Source: Sphingobium arseniciresistens
Lineage (GTDB): Bacteria > Pseudomonadota > Alphaproteobacteria > Sphingomonadales > Sphingomonadaceae
Assembly: GCA_029167225.1 (NCBI GenBank)
Contig: JARFNK010000018.1
Coordinates: forward strand, 47,184 to 111,183
Direction: 5' to 3'
DNA: 64,000 nt
Of the stretch, positions 45,538-53,896 are shown piece after piece (positions within the stretch are counted from its first letter, which is position 1; every line of letters begins with the position of its first letter). The notes under the pieces were generated by a model that worked only from the letters and a program-made list of their open reading frames with translations, was not told where the DNA came from and did no database searches. The position numbers and the translations under genes were made by a program.

Positions 45538-45624
45538 CGGTCCCCGATAGCACGACTCTCCGGTCCCTGATGGCACGAGCCCGGCGGTCCCTGATAGCAC
45601 GAGCGCCATCACCGCTTATCCACA
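45538..45624. other. Candidate oriV: three iteron-like repeats and a DnaA box
   Basis: Three near-identical 18-mers start at 45538, 45561 and 45585, spacing 23 and 24 bases. Two differ from the consensus (CGGTCCCTGATAGCACGA) at one position each. A perfect DnaA box TTATCCACA lies at 45616-45624 inside the last codons of repA. Repeats on one helix face next to a Rep gene are the normal layout of an iteron origin. Confidence 0.7.
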
Positions 45625-46505
45625 AGCCGGATGCCGACGCGGCGCATGGCGGCGTCGAACGGATCGACGGGGATCGGCACGAAGTTGAGCCGTTCGCGGC
45701 CGAGCGCATGTTCAAGCGTGAGGACATAGCCGGGGAGCGGCTGGCGCTGGACGATCCGGCGCAGGTCGTGCGCGAAATGCTTGAGCGGCGAGAGCGCGCC
45801 GGACTTGAGATGAAGATGCGAAACGTCGAAGCTCCAGCCGCCGCTCTGCCGCCCGCCGTGCTTGCGCACGATGCGGTAGAGCCAGCGTTCCAGCCCGCCG
45901 GTAAGGTCGAAATAGGCGCGGTCGATGGTCAGAACGAGCGCGCGGTCGAGCACGCCCGCGTAGAACCAATCGGGCACGATCAGCTCCAGCCCGAGCGGTC
46001 GCCCGGCGCCGTCGAGGCGTTCCTGCCATTCGTTGATCCACGAGAAGCGATGGCGGCGGCGTTGGTGCTGCTGACGGATCGACGTGGCGACGGTGGTGGA
46101 TTGCAGGCGGTCGAGCGCGGCGCGCAGCCTCTCATAGTCGCGGACGGACGTGCCGCGTCCGATGAAGGTCAGAATCTCGTGCGGGGTCGCCGCCATCAGC
46201 CGCGAGGTCGGGCGGCCGGCGTCGCGCGCCTCAACAAGCTGGCTGGCCGCCCATATCAGCACGTCGGCGTCCCATATTGTCGCCATGCCGTGTTCGGGGA
46301 CCGCCTCGACGGAAATCCAGGTCGGCCCCATGCGAAACTCGATCGGCGTCACGCGCTTCGACTTGGCGAGGCTGAAAAACGGCCAGGCCATCAAGTCCTG
46401 CGCGTCGCGCGCTGCCAGGTCGCCGGGGATCGAGTGGAACAGGTCGAGCTGCGCGCGTTCCGCGCTCGCCCGGCTGCGGCGCATGGCTGGCGATACCGCG
46501 CTCAT
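45609..46505 (-). CDS. repA: Replication initiator protein A family (RepA)
   Basis: 298 residues. Initiator A core: QLDLFHSIPGDLAARDAQDL, MAWPFFSLAKSKRVTPIEF, ATPHEILTFIGRGTSVRDYE, RLRAALDRLQSTTVATSIRQ and KHGGRQSGGWSFDVSHLHLK. The start at 46505 overlaps the HTH gene stop by 4 bases. It should bind the repeats just beyond its 3' end and start replication of the excised circle. Confidence 0.9.
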   Translation of the reverse strand: MSAVSPAMRRSRASAERAQLDLFHSIPGDLAARDAQDLMAWPFFSLAKSKRVTPIEFRMGPTWISVEAVPEHGMATIWDADVLIWAASQLVEARDAGRPTSRLMAATPHEILTFIGRGTSVRDYERLRAALDRLQSTTVATSIRQQHQRRRHRFSWINEWQERLDGAGRPLGLELIVPDWFYAGVLDRALVLTIDRAYFDLTGGLERWLYRIVRKHGGRQSGGWSFDVSHLHLKSGALSPLKHFAHDLRRIVQRQPLPGYVLTLEHALGRERLNFVPIPVDPFDAAMRRVGIRLVDKR

Positions 46506-46768
46506 CGGCGGCTCTGCGCCAGCGCCGAATCCCGCCGGGGCATAAGGTCGTCCTGGCCCGGATCGGAGGTCGAGTATTTGGTGCCGAGATCGGCCCAGGC
46601 CCGAAGGTCGTCCACCGCATAGATCACCCGGCCACCGATCCGCCGATAGGCCGGCCCGGTGCCGAAATAGCGATGCTTCTCCAGCGTGCGGCCGGACAGC
46701 CCCAGGAAGCGCGCCGCCTCGGGCGTCCGCAGGAAACGCGGCGGCAGATTGGCGGGCGAATGGGTCAA
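46502..46768 (-). CDS. Helix-turn-helix (MerR/AlpA-like) protein
   Basis: 88 residues from a TTG at 46768. The domain PPRFLRTPEAARFLGLSGRT then LEKHRYFGTGPAYRRIGGRV is an excisionase/AlpA-like winged helix. It is first gene of the repA-DUF2840-traF-relaxase-traG operon and may control it or act in excision. Confidence 0.85.
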   Translation of the reverse strand: MTHSPANLPPRFLRTPEAARFLGLSGRTLEKHRYFGTGPAYRRIGGRVIYAVDDLRAWADLGTKYSTSDPGQDDLMPRRDSALAQSRR

Positions 46769-46943
46769 GGGGTGTCTCCTGCGGAGCGTGGCGGCAGGAG
46801 GCGAACATGGCGAACTATGCGCGGCGTGGTGGAGAACGAAGATTCGTAACCGCGCGGATGTGACCACCCGTGGGGGCCTTGCGCGGGGGCGTTGCCGCGT
46901 GGAGCTGAGAGCGCATACTTCCAAGAAACTTGGCAGAGGCTAT

Positions 46944-46965
46944 TATATCCGTTAATCTGGATATA
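46944..46965. promoter_or_regulatory. ArsR operator overlapping the arsR start codon
   Basis: Arms TATATCC (46944-46950) and GGATATA (46959-46965) with an 8-base spacer. The last base is the A of the arsR ATG. Such placement gives direct autorepression released by arsenite. Confidence 0.7.
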
Positions 46966-47297
46966 TGGAATCCGAATCGACCATCCTTGCCCTGAGCGCG
47001 CTCGCGCAGACCACGCGCCTCGACACCTTCCGCCTGCTGGTGCGCTACGAGCCGGACGGCCTGCCCGCTGGCGAGATCGCTCGCCAGCTCGATGTGCCGC
47101 AGAACACCATGTCCACGCATCTCGGCATCCTGTCGCGCGCGGGGTTGGTGAAGTCCGAGCGGCAAAGCCGATCGATCATCTACCGCGCCGACCTTGATGT
47201 GCTGCGCGCGCTCACTCTCTTTCTGGTCAAGGACTGCTGCGCCGGGAAGCCGGAACTGTGCGCGCCGCTCGTCGCCGAACTCGTCCCCTGCTGCTGA
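46965..47297 (+). CDS. arsR: Arsenic-responsive repressor ArsR
   Basis: 110 residues. Winged helix LPAGEIARQLDVPQNTMSTH then LGILSRAGLVKSERQSRSII. The cysteines in VKDCCAGKPELC and the terminal VPCC are candidate As(III) ligands near the C terminus, unlike the helix-4 CVC site of the E. coli plasmid ArsR. First gene of a five-gene operon. Confidence 0.92.
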   Translation: MESESTILALSALAQTTRLDTFRLLVRYEPDGLPAGEIARQLDVPQNTMSTHLGILSRAGLVKSERQSRSIIYRADLDVLRALTLFLVKDCCAGKPELCAPLVAELVPCC

Positions 47298-47308
47298 TGG
47301 AGACCGCC

Positions 47309-47839
47309 ATGTCCGCCGATCGCGTGTTCAACGTCCTGTTCCTCTGCACCGGCAATTCGGCGCGTTCGATCCTCGCGGAAAGCGCCATGAACAAACTGGG
47401 TGCAGGCCGCTTCCGGGCGTTCTCGGCCGGCAGCTATCCCAGGGGGGCGGTCAATCCCGATGCGCTCGCGCTGCTGGAACGGATCGACTATCCGACCGAG
47501 GGGCTGCGCTCGAAAAGCTGGGAGGAGTTTTCCCGGCCCGGTGCGCCGCAAATGGATTTCGTGTTCACCGTCTGCGACGACGCGGCCGGTGAAGTCTGCC
47601 CGATATGGCCGGGCCATCCAATGACCGCGCATTGGGGCATCGAAGATCCAAGCCATGTCGAAGGAACGTGGGTAGAGCGCGAGCGCGCCTTCGTGACGGC
47701 GCTACGCTATCTAGAAAACCGCATCCGGCTGTTCATTGCGCTGCCGATCGACAAGCTCGAAGCCACGGCGCTGACCGCAAAGCTGCGCGAGATCGGTCAT
47801 GCCGAAGGCTCGACCGCTCGTCGGGGAGACGCTGCGTGA
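47309..47839 (+). CDS. arsC: Arsenate reductase, LMW-phosphatase type
   Basis: 176 residues. The phosphatase loop C-x5-R is FLCTGNSARSI (Cys13, Arg19) and the acid loop is at IEDPSHV. The larger size and insertion FTVCDDAAGEVCPIWPGHP are typical of proteobacterial ArsC of this fold. The start at 47309 is preferred because ATGGAG lies 7 bases ahead. An ATG at 47297 also overlaps the arsR stop. Confidence 0.9.
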   Translation: MSADRVFNVLFLCTGNSARSILAESAMNKLGAGRFRAFSAGSYPRGAVNPDALALLERIDYPTEGLRSKSWEEFSRPGAPQMDFVFTVCDDAAGEVCPIWPGHPMTAHWGIEDPSHVEGTWVERERAFVTALRYLENRIRLFIALPIDKLEATALTAKLREIGHAEGSTARRGDAA

Positions 47840-48261
47840 CCGACATTATCATCTATCACAATCCGGAGTGCGGCACGTCGCGCAACGTGCTGGGCCTGAT
47901 CCGCAACGCCGGGATTGAACCGCACGTGATCGAATATCTGAAAATCCCGCCATCGCATGCCTTGCTGGTCCAACTCATCGCACGCGCCGGCATTACGCCG
48001 CGCGAGTTGCTGCGCGAGAAGGGCACACCCTATGCCGAGCTGGGTTTGGACAATCCGTCACTGTCCGACGAAGCCCTGATCGACGCGATGATGGCGCATC
48101 CGATCCTTATCAACCGGCCGCTGGTCGTCTCGCCATTGGGGGTGAAGCTGTGCCGGCCCTCAGAGGCGGTGCTGGACCTGCTGCCCGCGTCGCAACAGGG
48201 CGCCTTCGCCAAGGAGGACGGCCAGCAGGTTGTTAATGCGACCGGCGCGCGGGTGATCTGA
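47836..48261 (+). CDS. arsC: Arsenate reductase, glutaredoxin type
   Basis: 141 residues, GTG start overlapping the previous stop. Active Cys12 in YHNPECGTSRNVL and Arg94 in NRPLVVSPLG match the E. coli R773-type ArsC that uses glutathione and glutaredoxin. A second, unrelated arsenate reductase in the same operon gives two electron sources for the same reaction. Confidence 0.93.
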   Translation: MTDIIIYHNPECGTSRNVLGLIRNAGIEPHVIEYLKIPPSHALLVQLIARAGITPRELLREKGTPYAELGLDNPSLSDEALIDAMMAHPILINRPLVVSPLGVKLCRPSEAVLDLLPASQQGAFAKEDGQQVVNATGARVI

Positions 48262-48264
48262 GGC

Positions 48265-49341
48265 ATGACGACCGTTTCCGCCGCCGGCACCGCGCCGGCC
48301 CGTCCCGGCATCTCTTTCTTCGAGCGGTATCTGAGCCTGTGGGTGGTGCTCTGCATTGTCGCGGGTATCGCGCTAGGCCATGCGCTGCCCGGCCTGTTCG
48401 GCGTCATCGCCTCGGCCGAAGTGGCGCGCGTCAATCTCGTGGTCGCGGTCCTGATCTGGCTGATGATCGTGCCGATGCTGCTCAAGATCGACTTCGGCGC
48501 ACTCGGAAGTGTCCGACAACACTGGAAGGGCGTCGGCGTCACCCTGTTCATCAACTGGGCGGTCAAGCCCTTCTCGATGGCGCTGCTCGGCACGTTGTTC
48601 CTTGGGTATCTGTTCGCCCCGCTACTGCCGGCGGGCGAAGCCTCGTCCTATATTGCCGGCCTGATCCTGCTCGCCGCCGCGCCCTGCACCGCGATGGTGT
48701 TCGTCTGGTCGAACCTGTGCGACGGCGAACCCAATTTCACGCTGAGTCAGGTGGCGCTCAACGACCTCATCATGGTGTTCGCCTTCGCGCCGCTGGTCGG
48801 CCTGCTGCTCGGCGTAGCATCGGTCACGGTGCCGTGGGACACGCTGCTGGTCTCGGTCGGTCTCTATATCGTCGTGCCAGTGGTCGTCGCGCAACTCCTC
48901 CGGCGCTTCGTGCTGGCATCGGGCGGACAGGCAGCGCTCGACCGGCTACTGAGGCGTCTTAGCCCGGTGTCGCTGTTCTCCCTGCTGGCGACGCTGGTGC
49001 TGCTGTTCGGCTTCCAGGGCGAGGCGATCGTCGCGCAACCTCTGGTGATTGCGCTCATCGCCGTGCCGATCCTGGTGCAGGTCTATTTCAACGCCGGGCT
49101 GGCCTACTGGTTGAGCCGCCGGTTCGGTGTCGCGTGGTGCGTGGCTGCACCCGCCGCGCTGATCGGTGCCTCCAATTTCTTCGAGCTGGCGGTGGCCGCC
49201 GCGATCTCGCTGTTCGGGCTCAAGTCCGGCGCTGCGCTCGCCACCGTAGTCGGCGTGCTGGTCGAGGTGCCGGTAATGCTCTCGGTGGTGGCGATCGTGA
49301 AGCGGACGCGCGGCTGGTATGAGAAGGGGGCGATGGCTTGA
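48265..49341 (+). CDS. acr3: Arsenite efflux permease ACR3
   Basis: 358 residues with ten hydrophobic segments. Conserved Cys in [20 protein letters not shown] and Glu in [18 protein letters not shown]. It exports As(III) produced by the two reductases. ACR3, not ArsB, as shown by these motifs. Confidence 0.95.
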   Translation: MTTVSAAGTAPARPGISFFERYLSLWVVLCIVAGIALGHALPGLFGVIASAEVARVNLVVAVLIWLMIVPMLLKIDFGALGSVRQHWKGVGVTLFINWAVKPFSMALLGTLFLGYLFAPLLPAGEASSYIAGLILLAAAPCTAMVFVWSNLCDGEPNFTLSQVALNDLIMVFAFAPLVGLLLGVASVTVPWDTLLVSVGLYIVVPVVVAQLLRRFVLASGGQAALDRLLRRLSPVSLFSLLATLVLLFGFQGEAIVAQPLVIALIAVPILVQVYFNAGLAYWLSRRFGVAWCVAAPAALIGASNFFELAVAAAISLFGLKSGAALATVVGVLVEVPVMLSVVAIVKRTRGWYEKGAMA

Positions 49342-50102
49342 CCCGTATCCGACATCTGCTTGCCCCGGATCATCTGCCCGCGCTCGATCTCCGCTATGCC
49401 GGCGAACGGCCCGCACAGGGCCTTGGTGCGGGCGATCCGCCGCCGCGTATCCTGCTACTCTATGGTTCCTTACGCGAGCGGTCCTTCTCGCGCTTCGCGG
49501 TCGAGGAAGCCGCCCGCCTGCTCCAGTTCTTCGGGGCGGAGACACGCATCTTCGATCCGTCCGACCTGCCTTTGCCCGACCAGGTGAAGGGCGACGATCA
49601 TCCCGCCGTCCATGAGCTGCGCGACCATGCGCTATGGTCGGAAGGCATGGTGTGGTGCAGCCCCGAGCGGCATGGGGCCATTACCAGCATCATGAAGGTG
49701 CAGATCGACCATCTGCCGCTGGAGATGAAGGGGATGCGGCCGACCCAGGGCCGCACCCTTGCGGTCATGCAGGTGTCGGGTGGTTCGCAATCGTTCAACG
49801 CGGTGAACGCGCTACGCCTGCTTGGTCGCTGGATGCGGATGTTCACCATCCCCAACCAGTCGAGCGTGGCGATGGCCTACAAGGAGTTCGACGACGCCGG
49901 ACGCATGAAGCCGTCCAGCTACTATGACCGGATCGTCGATGTGATGGAGGAGCTGGTGCGCTTCACCGTGCTGCTGCGCCCGCACGCCGCGCAGCTCGTG
50001 GACCGCTATTCCGAACGCAAGGCTGCCCAGATCATCGTGAACCCATCCCATGATCTCGCCCACATCGCAGTATGTAACACTGATGAACACGTCGCCTGTT
50101 AG
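49338..50102 (+). CDS. arsH: ArsH NADPH-dependent FMN oxidoreductase
   Basis: 254 residues, TTG start overlapping the acr3 stop. Flavodoxin-like fold with [20 protein letters not shown] (FMN phosphate loop), [20 protein letters not shown] and [20 protein letters not shown]. ArsH oxidises methylarsenite and other trivalent organoarsenicals. Last gene of the ars operon. Confidence 0.95.
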   Translation: MTRIRHLLAPDHLPALDLRYAGERPAQGLGAGDPPPRILLLYGSLRERSFSRFAVEEAARLLQFFGAETRIFDPSDLPLPDQVKGDDHPAVHELRDHALWSEGMVWCSPERHGAITSIMKVQIDHLPLEMKGMRPTQGRTLAVMQVSGGSQSFNAVNALRLLGRWMRMFTIPNQSSVAMAYKEFDDAGRMKPSSYYDRIVDVMEELVRFTVLLRPHAAQLVDRYSERKAAQIIVNPSHDLAHIAVCNTDEHVAC

Positions 50103-50262
50103 GTTGGATCGGTCTCAACGTGAAAATTTGAACATCAAGCGTGGCTCGCCCAAAAGCGGCAATGCAAAGCGATGTAGGGGTTGGTGCTAACCAACGGACT
50201 TTGAGTTATGCCGTGTTCGTTTGCGATCCGGGTGCCAAACGAGCGAAATGTGGGTGCGGTGG

Positions 50263-50808
50263 TCAGCGGATACGCAGTAGTTTGCGATAGTCGCCGTTCA
50301 TCATGGCGCTGGCATCGCGCACCAGGCGATAGACGAAGGACCGCGCGCCCGAACCTTTCCATTCGGTTGCCGACAGATGCTCGGCGTCATCCTTGCCGAG
50401 CGCAATGGCGATCTCGCGATAGGTGGCGCCGGCAAGGCGGAGGTCGAGCGCGCGCAGCATCGCGTCGAGGCGCGCGCGCCGATATGCGGTGAGCGGCCAG
50501 CCGCGCGGCGACGGGCCAGTCCAGGTGCCGAACAGCAGGCGATGGAAGCGCAACAGGCTGGCGATGCGAGTGACGAAATCCTTGTCCAGCGGGATGATCG
50601 CGGCGAGCGGTCGGCCGGGTGTCGGATCGCGCAGCCACAGCCGATGCTCGCCTGCCAGGTCCGCGATGATGACATGACGGCCGTCGAGCCCGGCCTGGTC
50701 GGCGAGCAGGGCGCCGAGCGCGAGCGGGTCGATCGCCGCGCCGGTGAAGTCCTCGGGCACGGCGTCGAGGATCACGGTGACGGCGGCCAACTCGGGCCGC
50801 CAGATCAC
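50263..50808 (-). CDS. DUF2285 protein, possibly cut from its N-terminal domain
   Basis: 181 residues. DUF2285 core: GRHVIIADLAGEHRLWLRDP, RIASLLRFHRLLFGTW, RRARLDAMLRALDLRLAGAT and YREIAIALGKDDAEHLSATE. The frame is open further upstream (ACAPDDLSDTVIWRPELA) up to where the 74-residue frame at 50822 ends in another phase. A one-base insertion would account for the split. Regulator of conjugative elements in this order, function otherwise unknown. Confidence 0.8.
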   Translation of the reverse strand: MIWRPELAAVTVILDAVPEDFTGAAIDPLALGALLADQAGLDGRHVIIADLAGEHRLWLRDPTPGRPLAAIIPLDKDFVTRIASLLRFHRLLFGTWTGPSPRGWPLTAYRRARLDAMLRALDLRLAGATYREIAIALGKDDAEHLSATEWKGSGARSFVYRLVRDASAMMNGDYRKLLRIR

Positions 50809-50821
50809 CGTGTCCGACAGG

Positions 50822-51046
50822 TCATCCGGCGCACAGGCGAAAAGATAACCCCCATCGGCGGGCGAGCGCCGCTTGTGCGGCCTCCTCGCTCACCGCGCCC
50901 TCCGCGATGCGGTGGACCATGCTGGCGTGATCGGCTCGATAGCGGCGATTGCGCCGCAGGAACTTGGCGGCGAACTCGGCCCGCCCGAGCGTGTCCAGCC
51001 TTCGGCCGGCACGCCGGGGCCGTTGTGGCGGCGTCGGCATAAGCAT
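50822..51046 (-). CDS. DUF6499-like transcriptional-regulator domain, 74 residues
   Basis: FAAKFLRRNRRYRADHASMV and ARRWGLSF match the small regulator domain usually preceding DUF2285. It stops at TGA just after RLCAG, whereas the other frame continues with FACAPDDLSDTV into DUF2285. It may be a separate small protein, as in some elements, or the front of a frameshifted fusion. Confidence 0.65.
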   Translation of the reverse strand: MLMPTPPQRPRRAGRRLDTLGRAEFAAKFLRRNRRYRADHASMVHRIAEGAVSEEAAQAALARRWGLSFRLCAG

Positions 51047-51180
51047 CCTCCCGCCCGCTTTGGCGCGGACCCTGGACGATCAGGATCGACAAGCGGATGC
51101 CTCGCCGACAGCGCGAAGGCTGCGCCCATACATGCCGGGGTTGCACGGCCAAAAAGTCCAATCTGGACCGAGTGTTAACG

Positions 51181-51447
51181 CTATTCGGTGGCGCGCGGGC
51201 CGAGCAGATAGGCGTAGCCGACTTCGGTCATCCACCGCGCGCGGGCGAGATGGCTGGTGTGCATCGCCTTCGCGCGATCGGGCTCGGCCGTGGGGTCGAT
51301 GCCGAAAATAAGCGCGGCGACATCGGGCCAGTCGGCGCCCGCGTCGTCTTCGTCGAGCAGGCGCAGATAGTCCGCCAGATGACTCTCGTCATAGGCGGTG
51401 AGGCGCGGCGCTTCGGGCGCGCGATCCTCGAATTGCTTGCTGCTCAT
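51181..51447 (-). CDS. Small conserved ICE protein, unknown function
   Basis: 88 residues from the ATG at 51447, or 94 from 51465. Core ESHLADYLRLLDEDDAGADW, FGIDPTAEPDRAKAMHTSHL and ARARWMTEVGYAYLL is a conserved sequence found beside DUF2285 genes in alphaproteobacterial elements. The sequence is acidic and helical. I recognise the family but not a function. Confidence 0.65.
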   Translation of the reverse strand: MSSKQFEDRAPEAPRLTAYDESHLADYLRLLDEDDAGADWPDVAALIFGIDPTAEPDRAKAMHTSHLARARWMTEVGYAYLLGPRATE

Positions 51448-51945
51448 GATGTCCCCGACCTTCATCCCCGTTAACCTATTAGACCGAAACGGTGACGACG
51501 CTACGCGCGCGGCCGACATGGTTCCGCGCGCAATCCGCAACGGTCTAACGCCTGGGCAAAGAACGGTTTGTCTGCGGTGCGCCCCCGCAAACTGCTCCTT
51601 ACCCATGATCGGGGAGTGGTAAACCGCGTTTAGTCGGCCCTACGACCTTTAGCACCGAGGCGCCTGGACATACGTCGCAGGCTCCCCGACCGCATGGTCA
51701 AGGATTCGCGACATCGTCTCGGCCGACGCCAAACCGCTAAACGTGGGGCTACCAACCCCAGGCCGCCGCGTAGCGACCCGCACCCTTCTTAGGACGTGGG
51801 GCCGGTTTTGGCTACCATCTCCCGCGAGCCGGGCCGTGCCCGGCGAGCGCGCGCAATCCGGCCGCGCGAACCTCGGGACGCGCGGCCGCCGCCGGCCGGG
51901 TTCTCCGGTCGGCGGCCTGTGGCGATGATGGGAAAATGGGGCGAC
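51448..51945. other. Intergenic region with a distant inverted repeat
   Basis: No supportable gene. TTAGACCG (51479-51486) and CGGTCTAA (51541-51548) are perfect complements 54 bases apart. ACGTGGGGC occurs twice (near 51740 and 51794). These may be regulatory sites for the divergent DUF2285 cluster, but there is no direct support. Confidence 0.35.
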
Positions 51946-52614
51946 CTATGCGGCCGCCCGGTGATGCTGTTGCGCCAGTCGCCTACGGGCGGTGTGATAA
52001 TGGCCGTTGTCCAGTTCTATGCCGGTCCAGTCGCGCCCTAGCTGCTGCGCTGCCGCCAGTGTCGAGCCGCTGCCGCAAAACGGGTCCAGCACAAGGTCGC
52101 CGGGCTTGGTGAAAGCCTCGATCAATGGCGCCAGCGCCTCAACCGGCTTCTGCGTGGGATGCAGACGGTTCCCGCTATAAGGAAAATCCAGCACATCGGG
52201 GATGGGCCGCGCGGGACGGGCCGGATTGCCCTTCGCCAGCAAATAGGCTTGCTCGTGCTCATAGCGAAGGAAGCGGGCCGATGACGCATACCGCTTGCGA
52301 AACACAAGATGCCCGACGATGCGGAAGCCTGCGGCCTTCCAAGCATCCATGAACAAATCGACTTTGTTCCATCCGTAGAAGGAAACGCAGAAACCGCCAT
52401 CCTTCAAAACGCGGTGCATCTCGCGGAACGCCGGGCGTAGCCACCGGCCGTTATCGTCGTTGGCGACAGTGCGCCCCTGGCGGTCACGGAAGCGGGTCAC
52501 ATAGGGCGGATCGGTCAGAATGAAATCCACCGTGCCGGTGTCGAAAGCCTGCATCACGTCGATGCAATCGGCATTGAAAACCACATTGCGGGGTGCCTTG
52601 GAATTGCCGGTCAT
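51946..52614 (-). CDS. DNA methyltransferase, DPPY type (beta class)
   Basis: 222 residues. Catalytic motif IV TDPPY (Asp35) precedes motif I LDPFCGSGSTLAAAQQLG near residue 180, the order of beta-class N6-adenine or N4-cytosine enzymes. HPTQKPVEAL lies between. The small size and absence of a neighbouring restriction gene suggest an orphan methyltransferase that may protect the element or alter gene control. Recognition sequence unknown. Confidence 0.9.
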   Translation of the reverse strand: MTGNSKAPRNVVFNADCIDVMQAFDTGTVDFILTDPPYVTRFRDRQGRTVANDDNGRWLRPAFREMHRVLKDGGFCVSFYGWNKVDLFMDAWKAAGFRIVGHLVFRKRYASSARFLRYEHEQAYLLAKGNPARPARPIPDVLDFPYSGNRLHPTQKPVEALAPLIEAFTKPGDLVLDPFCGSGSTLAAAQQLGRDWTGIELDNGHYHTARRRLAQQHHRAAA

Positions 52615-52944
52615 ATCTCAAATCCTTGGGCCTAAAGGTCAGCGAAGCGGTGTGCCGCGCCTGACCTTCTGGCCGTCGCCGAGACTAGGGTAGCAACGGG
52701 CAAGGGCGGCCAGGGCGGAGGGGGATCACCCGGCCTGCACAAGCGAAGCGCGGAAGGCTGGGGATGCCGCCCTGGACGGTTCCACTTACCTTGCCCGGCG
52801 CGGGGGCAACGCCCTTAGCAACTGCCCCGCACCGCTCGCGGCGCGGGAAGAAGGACAGCGAGTGCGCTCGCTTCGTCGCTATTCGGGTTGCTTTGAAACG
52901 CATTTTTGATTAGTTTATAATCAATCTGATTTGAGGTGATCTTC
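52615..52944. other. Intergenic region, AT-rich toward the antitoxin
   Basis: No gene seen. From 52900 the sequence becomes AT-rich (TTTGATTAGTTTATAATCAA), probably the promoter and autoregulatory site of the toxin-antitoxin pair. TTGATTA..TAATCAA forms an imperfect palindrome. Confidence 0.45.
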
Positions 52945-53214
52945 ATGGCGACTGATACGAAAGTCCTGACCGCGCATGTCCCCCTCGGGCTTGCGGACAA
53001 GGTGGATGCGATGGCCGCGCGGCTCGAACGCTCGCGCGGCTGGGTGATGAAACAGGCGCTCGCCGCCTGGGTCGATCTGGAGGAAGAACGCCACCGGATG
53101 ACGCTGGAAGCCCTGGCCGATGTGGATGCGGGGCGCGTGATCGACCATCAGGCGATCCTGGCGTGGGCCGACAGCCTTGGAACGGACAAGCCGCTGCCCT
53201 CGCCCGTCAAATGA
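52945..53214 (+). CDS. Ribbon-helix-helix antitoxin (ParD-like)
   Basis: 89 residues. RHH fold TKVLTAHVPLGLADKVDAMA then LERSRGWVMKQALAAWVDLE, followed by an acidic tail that would wrap the toxin. The ATG at 52945 has GAGGTG upstream. It overlaps the toxin by 4 bases, as is usual for type II pairs. Confidence 0.85.
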   Translation: MATDTKVLTAHVPLGLADKVDAMAARLERSRGWVMKQALAAWVDLEEERHRMTLEALADVDAGRVIDHQAILAWADSLGTDKPLPSPVK

Positions 53215-53504
53215 GAATCCAGTGGACCAGCAAGGCGTCCTCGGACCTTGTGCGCTTGCACGACCATCTGAGCCCGATCGCGCCCGACGCGGCGGCGCGT
53301 GTGGTCCAGCAGCTCGCCCATGCGCCCGATCGGCTGCTCGACTATCCCAGGATCGGCGAGAAGCTGGAAGCCTATGAGCCGCGCGAGGTCCGGCGGATCA
53401 TCGTGGGCGACTACGAGATGCGTTACGAGATCGCGTCCGCAACCATCTTCATCCTGCGCCTCTGGCATTGCCGCGAGAACCGCAACTTCGATTCGGAGGA
53501 CTAA
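53211..53504 (+). CDS. RelE/ParE-family toxin
   Basis: 97 residues. RelE/ParE fold: IQWTSKASSDLVRLHDHLSP, VVQQLAHAPDRLLDYPRIGE and the C-terminal strands VGDYEMRYEIA and FILRLWHCRENR. ParE members poison gyrase, but mode of action is not decided by sequence alone. The pair adjoins the recombinase and would kill cells that lose the element. Confidence 0.88.
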   Translation: MRIQWTSKASSDLVRLHDHLSPIAPDAAARVVQQLAHAPDRLLDYPRIGEKLEAYEPREVRRIIVGDYEMRYEIASATIFILRLWHCRENRNFDSED

Positions 53505-53629
53505 GGGGCGATGGCACAAGCGGGCATGATCGGCGGCGAGAGGCAGCACGGTGCCGCCGCAGGCACTTATCTCTACTACGCCACAATACGCCATTTGCGC
53601 CGATTGCCGCCGCGCGCCAGCGTTGGTGC

Positions 53630-53878
53630 ATGGCTCTGCCTCGCAAACGTCGCTTCCGTGCGCCCCGTCACTGGTCGGAAGGTCTCGAAGACCTGCACGA
53701 CTATATGCAGCCGCAGCCGCAACGGCGCGCGCCGGCCCGATCCCGAACATCCGATGATGGGGCGATCGTCGTCACCGACGACTGGCCCGAGCAGGTTCCC
53801 ATCGGCGACGCCGAGTTGCGTGTCATCGAAGGCCATCTACGCGAGGAACTGGACGCGCTGTTCGGTCCCTTGCCATGA
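53630..53878 (+). CDS. Small acidic protein next to the recombinase
   Basis: 82 residues. A basic start (MALPRKRRFRAPRHWSEG) and an acidic end (VIEGHLREELDALFGPLP). It lies 18 bases before the recombinase. Similar short proteins precede this recombinase in related elements, suggesting a cofactor such as a recombination directionality factor, but that is inference. Confidence 0.6.
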   Translation: MALPRKRRFRAPRHWSEGLEDLHDYMQPQPQRRAPARSRTSDDGAIVVTDDWPEQVPIGDAELRVIEGHLREELDALFGPLP

Positions 53879-53896
53879 AATAAGGAGTGAAGCGTC

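Noticed and set aside
51479-51548. Inverted repeat TTAGACCG as a possible oriT
   Set aside because: The arms are 54 bases apart with no nic-like sequence, and the site near the relaxase gene is a better candidate.
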